Shown here piece by piece: positions 5,808 through 10,279 of a stretch of DNA of 10,279 nucleotides; within the stretch, counting starts at the first letter, position 1, and each line of letters starts with the position of its first letter. The notes beneath the pieces are model-generated. The model searched no databases. It saw nothing but the letters and a program-made list of their open reading frames with translations, and was not told where the DNA came from. The position numbers and the translations under genes were made by a program. Source of the DNA: an uncultured Oscillospiraceae bacterium (GTDB taxonomy: Bacteria; Bacillota; Clostridia; Oscillospirales; Oscillospiraceae); NCBI GenBank assembly GCA_947631805.1, contig CANRNA010000047.1:1-10279 (forward strand). Direction: 5' to 3'.

Positions 5808-6332
5808 TCACACGGCCTCCGAGGCGGAGGCGGACTGAAGGCGCTGGGCGATGAAGTCCCGGACGCTGTCCCGGGCGATGCCCAGGGCCACGGCCAGCTC
5901 GCCGTACAGCAGATTTTCCGCCCGCTCCATGTAGCGGCGGTCCACCGCGCCGAACTTCAGCTTCTTCGACTCCCGCTCCTGCTTCTTCCGATAGGTGGAC
6001 ATGGTGAGCCGCAGCAGGCTCAGGCAGTCATGGTCCTCCATCTCGCTCCGGTAATGGTTCTCCAGCTGCTGGAGATTCTGGTTGTAATACACCTCGGTCT
6101 GGATGCTGGGGATGCGGTCGATCAGCTCGATGGCCTCGTCCTTGGAGATGACCGGCCGGGTGAACACCTTGTCGTTGTCCACCGGCGTGGTGATGGTCCC
6201 CTTCTGATACAGCGGCTCCAGCAGATAATACAGCCGCTCCGGCTCCGTCCGTCCCGTCTTCTTCGCCACGATGTCCACTACCCGGCACACACCTGTGCCC
6301 CCGTAAAGAATGAGATCTCCCTTCTGATACAC
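5808..6332 (-). CDS. CarD family transcriptional regulator
   Basis: CarD-family proteins bind the RNA polymerase beta subunit and modulate open-complex formation at promoters. I choose GTG at 6332, giving 174 residues. It has AAGGAG 11 bp upstream, and the protein then opens with MYQKGDLILYGGTGVCRVVDI, as relatives do. A GTG at 6395 would add 21 residues (MKYTYLPEQP...) but has no ribosome binding site. The N-terminal beta domain (about 1-70) includes YYLLEPLYQKGTITTPVDN, and the rest is a helical domain with EAIELIDRIPSI, YRSEMEDHDCLSLLRLTMSTY and FGAVDRRYMERAENLLYGELAVALGI. The gene is flanked by terminators, so it forms its own unit; the AT-rich DNA at 6400-6480 should hold its promoter, but no convincing -35/-10 pair is visible. 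CarD paralogues are common in clostridia, so equivalence to a characterised member is not claimed. Confidence 0.88.
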   Translation of the reverse strand: MYQKGDLILYGGTGVCRVVDIVAKKTGRTEPERLYYLLEPLYQKGTITTPVDNDKVFTRPVISKDEAIELIDRIPSIQTEVYYNQNLQQLENHYRSEMEDHDCLSLLRLTMSTYRKKQERESKKLKFGAVDRRYMERAENLLYGELAVALGIARDSVRDFIAQRLQSASASEAV

Positions 6333-6482
6333 CTTGTCACACGCTCCTTCATCATTGCCCCATACGGGCTGCTCCGGCAAATAGGTATACTTCACGTCAC
6401 TTTACTAGTAGTTTAACACTTTTTCCCTTTTTCTGTAAGTTCAAATTTCAAATTTTGGTAATTTTCTTGCAAAATTCATAGA

Positions 6483-6510
6483 AACGACCCCTCCTGTGGG
6501 AGGGGTCGTT
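6483..6510 (-). terminator. Terminator hairpin behind galE
   Basis: Twelve-base arms AACGACCCCTCC and GGAGGGGTCGTT (perfect complements) flank a 4-base loop. The hairpin is 48 bp after the galE stop. On the minus strand it ends GTCGTTTCTATGAATTTTG, a weak T tract, so termination may be partial. Between it and galE, CGACAGCTT occurs twice, 20 bp apart (6520-6528 and 6540-6548). Confidence 0.75.
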
Positions 6511-6558
6511 CTCCAAATTCGACAGCTTGTCGGTCAGTACGACAGCTTACAGGCGGGC

Positions 6559-7569
6559 TCAGTAGCCCTGGGGGTTGCTGCTCTGCCAGCGCCAGGAGTC
6601 GGCGCACATGTCCTGGACGGTCTTTTCCGCCTTCCAGCCCAGCACCCGCTGGGCCTTGGAGGGGTCGGCGTACACGCTGGCCAGGTCGCCGGGACGCCGG
6701 GGCGCTATCTTGTAGGGCACCTTCACGCCGGTGGCCTGCTCGAAGGCGTGGACCAGCTCCAGCACGCTCACCCCGTGGCCGGTGCCCAGGTTGAACACCT
6801 CCGTGCCCTTGTGCTCCAGGGCATACCGCAGCGCGGCCACGTGGCCCCGGGCCAGATCGACCACGTGGATATAATCCCGCACGCCGGTGCCGTCGGGGGT
6901 GTCATAGTCGTCGCCGAACACGTTCAGATGGGGCAGGCGGCCCACGGCCACCTGGGTGATGTAGGGCATCAGGTTGTTGGGGATACCGGTGGGATTTTCC
7001 CCGATGCGGCCGCTCTCATGGGCGCCCACGGGGTTGAAGTAGCGCAGCAGCACCACGCTCATGTTGGGGTCGGCCTTGGCCGCGCCGGAGGCTATCTGCT
7101 CGATCATGAACTTGGTCCAGCCGTAGGGGTTGGTGCAGCCGCCGATCTCGCTCTCCTCGGTGTAGGGCACCTTTGCCTTGGCGCCGTAGACGGTGGCGGA
7201 GGAGGAAAAGATGAACGGGCCCACCTGCGCCTCGGCCATGCACTCCAGCAGCGTCAGGGTGGTGTCCAGGTTGTTGCGGTAATACATCAGGGGCTTGGCC
7301 ACGCTCTCCCCCACGGCCTTGAATCCGGCGAAGTGCATCACCGCGCCGGGCTTCACCTGGGCAAATATGTCCCGCATGGCCGCCTTGTCGGCCACGTCCG
7401 CGTTGAAAAGGGGCATTTTCGCCCCGGTCAGCTCCTCGCAGCGGCGCACGGCCTCGGGGCTGGAGTTGGAAAAGTCGTCCACGATGGCCACGTCATAGCC
7501 CGCCTCCGCCAGGGCGATGGCGGTGTGAGAGCCGATATATCCGGCCGCGCCGGTCAGTAAAATCGTCAT
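6559..7569 (-). CDS. galE: UDP-glucose 4-epimerase
   Basis: This enzyme interconverts UDP-glucose and UDP-galactose with bound NAD in the cytoplasm, serving the Leloir pathway and supplying UDP-galactose for surface polysaccharides. At 336 residues it is full length. The NAD-binding motif GAAGYIG is at 7-13, the acidic VDDFSNSS follows beta-2, SSSATVYG is at 122-129 (Ser124), and the catalytic pair is Tyr149 and Lys153 in YGWTK, the same numbering as E. coli GalE. RYFNPVGAHESGRIGE, PNNLMPYITQVA, RDYIHVVDLA and FNLGTG are all in place. The ATG has GAGGAGG 8 bases upstream. It lies 171 bp after ilvE and is followed by its own hairpin, so it may be read from ilvE, but no obvious separate promoter is seen. 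The neighbours are not galactose genes, consistent with a biosynthetic role. Confidence 0.97.
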   Translation of the reverse strand: MTILLTGAAGYIGSHTAIALAEAGYDVAIVDDFSNSSPEAVRRCEELTGAKMPLFNADVADKAAMRDIFAQVKPGAVMHFAGFKAVGESVAKPLMYYRNNLDTTLTLLECMAEAQVGPFIFSSSATVYGAKAKVPYTEESEIGGCTNPYGWTKFMIEQIASGAAKADPNMSVVLLRYFNPVGAHESGRIGENPTGIPNNLMPYITQVAVGRLPHLNVFGDDYDTPDGTGVRDYIHVVDLARGHVAALRYALEHKGTEVFNLGTGHGVSVLELVHAFEQATGVKVPYKIAPRRPGDLASVYADPSKAQRVLGWKAEKTVQDMCADSWRWQSSNPQGY

Positions 7570-7598
7570 AGTACAGGCCTCCTCAGCCTCGCAGAGTT

Positions 7599-7748
7599 CG
7601 CGCCCGCAGGCGCAAAAAAAGTAGGATATGATTTCCGGGGGCGTGTACCTCGGAAATCTTTCTCTGCGGCCTGCAAACGTGCGAGCAAAGCGAGTACGCT
7701 GCAGCAGGCCGAAACTTTCTCGTTTGAAGGGGTCTCCCTTTCAAACGA
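7599..7748 (-). other. Inverted-repeat-rich intergenic region between ilvE and galE
   Basis: Four stems are packed into 150 bp. In minus-strand order: 13-bp arms 7720-7732 and 7736-7748 (one mismatch, containing the ilvE stop codon); CGGCCTGC and GCAGGCCG arms at 7667-7674 and 7704-7711; GATTTCCG and CGGAAATC arms at 7630-7637 and 7651-7658, extendable inward; then seven T (7614-7620) and a small GCGCC/GGCGC stem at 7600-7613. None is a clean intrinsic terminator because the T run sits 9 bases past the third stem. It could be a leaky terminator, a processing or stability region, or a dispersed intergenic repeat. No open frame here looks coding. Confidence 0.55.
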
Positions 7749-8808
7749 CAGGAACGATCCAGCCGTAGGGGTCGGCGGTCTTGCCCCACTGGATGCCGGT
7801 GATGGTGTCATACAGCTTGCGGGTGACGGGGCCGATCTGCCCGGCGTTGATGGTGTAGTCCTTGTCGTGATAGAATATCTCGCCGATGGGGGACACCACC
7901 GCGGCGGTGCCGGTGCCCCATGCCTCCTCCAGGGTGCCGTCCTCGGCGGCGGCTATCAGCTCGTCGATGGCGATGTTCCGCTCCTGGACCTCATAGCCCC
8001 ACTCGGTGAGCAGCTGAACGGCGGACTTGCGGGTGATGCCGGGCAGGACGGAGCCGCTGGCCAGGGAGGGGGTGACGATCTTTCCGCCTATCTTGAACAT
8101 CACGTTCATGGAGCCCACTTCCTCGATATAGCGCTGCTCCACGCCGTCCAGCCACAGCACCTGGGAGAAGCCCTTCTCCCCGGCCAGCTCGCTGGCGTGG
8201 AGGCTGGCGGCGTAGTTGCCGCCGCACTTGGCAAAGCCGGTGCCGCCCCGGACAGCCCGGACCTCACGGCCCTCGATGGCGATGCGCACGGGGTTGATGC
8301 CCTCGGGATAATAGCTGCCCACCGGGCAGGTCATGATGCAGAAAATATAGGTATGGGACGCGTGCACGCCCAGCTGGGGGTCGGTGGCGAAGACCAGGGG
8401 CCGGATGTACAGGCTGGTGTCCGGGGCGGAGGGGACCCAATCCTTGTCCACCTCTACCAGGGCCTTGATGGCCTCCAGGTACATATCCGCGGGCACCTCG
8501 GGGATGCACAGCTTCTCGCAGGAGCGGGCCATGCGGGCGATGTTCTCCGTGGGGCGGAACAGCTGGATGTGTCCGTCCGCCGTCCGATAGGCCTTCAGAC
8601 CCTCGAAGGCCTCCTGGGCATAGTGGAGCGCCATGATGGACGGCTCCAGGCTCAGCGGGCCGTAGGGGACGATGCGGGGGTCGTACCAGCCTTTGCCCTT
8701 GGCATAGTCCATCAGGAACATGTGGTCGGAGAAGAAGGTGCCGAAGGGGATGTTGTTGGGATCGGGTTTCTGCCGGGGCGCGGTCGTCTTGGTGATCTTG
8801 ATATCCAT
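7741..8808 (-). CDS. ilvE: Branched-chain amino acid aminotransferase (PLP, fold type IV)
   Basis: This enzyme performs the last step of valine, leucine and isoleucine synthesis and the first of their breakdown, moving the amino group between glutamate and the branched 2-oxoacids. At 355 residues it fits the longer BCAT form. HYAQEAFEGLKAYR (62-75) and LFRPTENIARMARSC (83-97) are class hallmarks, and RPLVFATDPQLGV, the catalytic Lys194 in GTGFAKCGGNYAASL and EEVGSMNVMF form the PLP site. SGSVLPGITRKS and EAWGTGTAAVVSPIG are the phosphate-binding and C-terminal signatures. ATG at 8808 follows AGGAGG by 8 bases. A sigma-A promoter lies about 60 bp upstream. No other branched-chain biosynthesis gene is adjacent, and no attenuator-like leader peptide is seen in the roughly 50-base leader. 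Confidence 0.96.
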   Translation of the reverse strand: MDIKITKTTAPRQKPDPNNIPFGTFFSDHMFLMDYAKGKGWYDPRIVPYGPLSLEPSIMALHYAQEAFEGLKAYRTADGHIQLFRPTENIARMARSCEKLCIPEVPADMYLEAIKALVEVDKDWVPSAPDTSLYIRPLVFATDPQLGVHASHTYIFCIMTCPVGSYYPEGINPVRIAIEGREVRAVRGGTGFAKCGGNYAASLHASELAGEKGFSQVLWLDGVEQRYIEEVGSMNVMFKIGGKIVTPSLASGSVLPGITRKSAVQLLTEWGYEVQERNIAIDELIAAAEDGTLEEAWGTGTAAVVSPIGEIFYHDKDYTINAGQIGPVTRKLYDTITGIQWGKTADPYGWIVPVV

Positions 8809-8865
8809 GTGAAAAGCCTCCTGTGCCTTGTCTTTCGCGCTTTACCATGCGTTTCAAAGTAACTC

Positions 8866-8894
8866 ATTATAGCCCCATTTCCGCCGGACTGCAA
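8866..8894 (-). promoter_or_regulatory. Sigma-A promoter for ilvE
   Basis: TTGCAG (8889-8894) and TATAAT (8866-8871) are 17 bp apart on the minus strand. The expected start is near 8859, about 50 bases before the ilvE ATG. The surrounding 259-bp gap also carries the divergent promoter for the lipoprotein gene at 9019-9027. Confidence 0.82.
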
Positions 8895-9018
8895 GGCCCT
8901 TGGCCCCGGGAAGCGAAAAAAGTTCCCACCGACGGCGGGGTTTTCGCCCTTTTTCGACAGCCGGGGAAAAACTTCTCTCATTATTTGTAACTTTTCTCTA
9001 GGAATTCCGTAACAAATG

Positions 9019-9027
9019 TGATATAAT
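9019..9027 (+). promoter_or_regulatory. Extended -10 promoter for the lipoprotein gene
   Basis: TGATATAAT is a consensus -10 preceded by TG one base away, the extended -10 form that can work without a good -35. Indeed no TTGACA-like box is found 16-18 bp upstream. Predicted start is near 9034, leaving a leader of about 34 bases with GCGAGGTGAT (9054-9063) as the ribosome binding site. Confidence 0.65.
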
Positions 9028-9067
9028 GTTAAAGATAGGGAAAAAAGTTACAGGCGAGGTGATGGCG

Positions 9068-10279
9068 ATGAGGATATATGCCCGGCGCGCGGCGGTGCTG
9101 GCGCTGGCCGTGTTCATCGCCTTTGCCTGCGCCGGATGTATGACCGCCAGCGTGGAGGAGCTCTATTCCCTGCCCCAGATGTCGGAGCAGTACGTCCAGC
9201 TCCAGGAGCTCATCGGCCAGCGCATCGCCGACGGCGGCTCCTACGCCGCCCCCATCGGCGGCAGCAACCGCCAGTCCATCCAGCTCCGTGACCTGGACGG
9301 GGACGGCACGGCGGAAGCCTTGGCCTTCCTGGCCGACGACGCCCGCACCCCCATGGTGTGCGTGTACCGCCAGAACGGGGACGGGACGTTTTACCTCTTC
9401 CTCACCATCACCGGCGAGGGCTCGGCCGTGGCCAGCTTGGATTACGCCGACCTGACAGGAGACGGGGCGTCAGAGCTCATCATCGCCTGGCAGATAGGCG
9501 GGGACATCCGCCTGCTGTCGGTCTACGCTTTGAACAGCACCGACCAGATACAGCTGCTGCGGGCGGACTGCTCGGAGTTTGTGGTGTGCGATCTGGACGG
9601 GGACGGGATAGAGGACCTGCTGGACCTGCGGATGAGCGACAGCGGCGCCGGGTCCCTGGTCATGTACTCCCTGCTGGACCAGGAGACCAGCTCCTCCTCG
9701 GCGGCGCTCTCCTCCGGGGTGACCGGGGTGCGCCGGGCCGTGGCCGGGCTCCTTTCCGACGGGGCAGCCGCCCTGTTCGTGGAGAGCGACCTGGGCCAGG
9801 AGGGCATGGTGACGGACGTGTTCACCGCCTCCGGCGGGCAGGTGCGCAACATCACTATGTCCGCTCTGGGCCGGAGCGACACCCTGCGCCCCAGGGACGT
9901 GTTCGGGGCGGACCTGACCGGGGACGGGGTCATGGACCTGCCCGTGGGCAGCGGCGAGATGCTGTCCTGGTACGACGTGAACTCCGCCGGACAACTGTAC
10001 CCCACCGCCTCCACCTATTACAACGCCGAGGACGGCTGGTACTTCGTGCTGTCAGACGAGCTCCGGGACCGGCTGGACATCGAGCGCCACGGGGCGCTGG
10101 GCGAGGAGCACGCGGTGGTCTTCTCCATGGCCGGGGACGAGTCCTCCCCTCAGCGGAGCATATTTGTCATCTACACCCTGGTGGGGGCCAACCGGATGGA
10201 CCGGGCAACAGTGGACGGCCGGTTCATCCTCCGGCAGGAGGAGGACGTGGTCTACGCCGCCCAGCTTCTCACCGACGAG
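9068..10279 (+). CDS. VCBS/FG-GAP-like repeat lipoprotein, C-terminus beyond the window
   Basis: The frame is open to the right edge, with 404 codons seen. ATG at 9068 is preferred because GAGGTGAT sits 4 bases before it. ATG at 9062 overlaps that site and would add two residues. The signal peptide (RIYARR, then an alanine/leucine/valine core) ends in CAGC with Cys24 as the likely lipid-modified residue, so the protein should be anchored on the outer face of the membrane. Four calcium-loop motifs recur: DLDGDG at 75-80, DLTGDG at 128-133, DLDGDG at 175-180 and DLTGDG at 282-287, each followed by a hydrophobic strand, as in FG-GAP/VCBS beta-propeller blades. The N-terminal ELYSLPQMSEQYVQLQELI segment and SNRQSIQL lead-in are familiar from uncharacterised Oscillospiraceae proteins. 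It is divergent from ilvE. Its ligand is unknown; surface binding is inferred. Confidence 0.88.
   Translation, partial: MRIYARRAAVLALAVFIAFACAGCMTASVEELYSLPQMSEQYVQLQELIGQRIADGGSYAAPIGGSNRQSIQLRDLDGDGTAEALAFLADDARTPMVCVYRQNGDGTFYLFLTITGEGSAVASLDYADLTGDGASELIIAWQIGGDIRLLSVYALNSTDQIQLLRADCSEFVVCDLDGDGIEDLLDLRMSDSGAGSLVMYSLLDQETSSSSAALSSGVTGVRRAVAGLLSDGAAALFVESDLGQEGMVTDVFTASGGQVRNITMSALGRSDTLRPRDVFGADLTGDGVMDLPVGSGEMLSWYDVNSAGQLYPTASTYYNAEDGWYFVLSDELRDRLDIERHGALGEEHAVVFSMAGDESSPQRSIFVIYTLVGANRMDRATVDGRFILRQEEDVVYAAQLLTDE

Noticed and set aside
6520..6548. CRISPR-like or att-like repeat from the two CGACAGCTT copies
   Set aside because: There are only two 9-base copies 20 bp apart, with no further units, no integrase and no spacer pattern.
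5226..8862. Plus-strand frames opposite LytTR, CarD-like, galE and ilvE
   Set aside because: The minus-strand products are unmistakable enzymes and regulators with intact active-site motifs. The plus frames are shadows.
8809..9067. T-box riboswitch or leucine-type attenuator upstream of ilvE
   Set aside because: The promoter at 8866-8894 leaves a leader of only about 50 bases, too short for a T-box, and no branched-chain-codon leader peptide or terminator is seen in it.
9470..10014. Two minus-strand frames opposite the lipoprotein gene
   Set aside because: The plus strand has a promoter, ribosome binding site, lipobox and repeated DxDGDG motifs. The minus frames have low-complexity translations.

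Overview
The window looks like chromosomal DNA of a high-GC, low-spore-type clostridial Firmicute, most likely an Oscillospiraceae gut bacterium (Flavonifractor/Pseudoflavonifractor/Lawsonibacter-like). The grounds are GC-rich third codon positions, strong AGGAGG-type ribosome binding sites, sigma-A promoters, a CarD-type regulator, a LytTR/DUF3021 pair and a VCBS-like lipoprotein of a kind common in that family. The genus is an inference. Every gene except the last lies on the minus strand, and the long plus-strand open frames opposite them are GC-driven shadows.

Layout from left to right. (1) 1-1076: the first 358 codons of a very large cyclic beta-1,2-glucan synthase-like membrane protein, cut by the window edge. 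(2) 1165-4549: a three-gene minus-strand operon (order of transcription 4549, then 3175, then 1818) of secreted proteins with almost identical signal peptides. The first and third end in DnaJ-like CxxCxGxG zinc-binding tails. The middle one ends in an Ig-like domain instead, and a fossil of the missing zinc tail lies in the gap behind it. The operon starts at a perfect-consensus sigma-A promoter (TTGACA, 17 bp, TATAAT) and ends at a 28-bp perfect palindrome. (3) 4749-5651: a LytTR DNA-binding regulator followed 9 bp later by a DUF3021 membrane protein, with a rho-independent terminator behind and a candidate direct-repeat operator in front. (4) 5808-6332: a CarD-family RNA polymerase-binding regulator, with terminators on both sides. 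(5) 6559-7569: UDP-glucose 4-epimerase (galE). (6) 7741-8808: branched-chain amino acid aminotransferase (ilvE) with a clear promoter. The 171-bp gap between ilvE and galE is packed with inverted repeats. (7) 9068-10279, plus strand: a lipoprotein with four DxDGDG/DLTGDG calcium-loop repeats, transcribed divergently from ilvE and cut by the right edge.

The housekeeping genes (galE, ilvE, carD-like) appear to be separate transcription units and do not form a pathway together. GalE supplies UDP-galactose/UDP-glucose and the left-edge gene would use UDP-glucose for a beta-1,2-glucan, but they lie more than 5 kb apart, so no functional link is claimed. The least explained part is the secreted zinc-tail operon. 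Its three proteins share a signal peptide and, in two cases, a twice-repeated module, but differ in their C-terminal domains, and the DNA records a recent tandem duplication.
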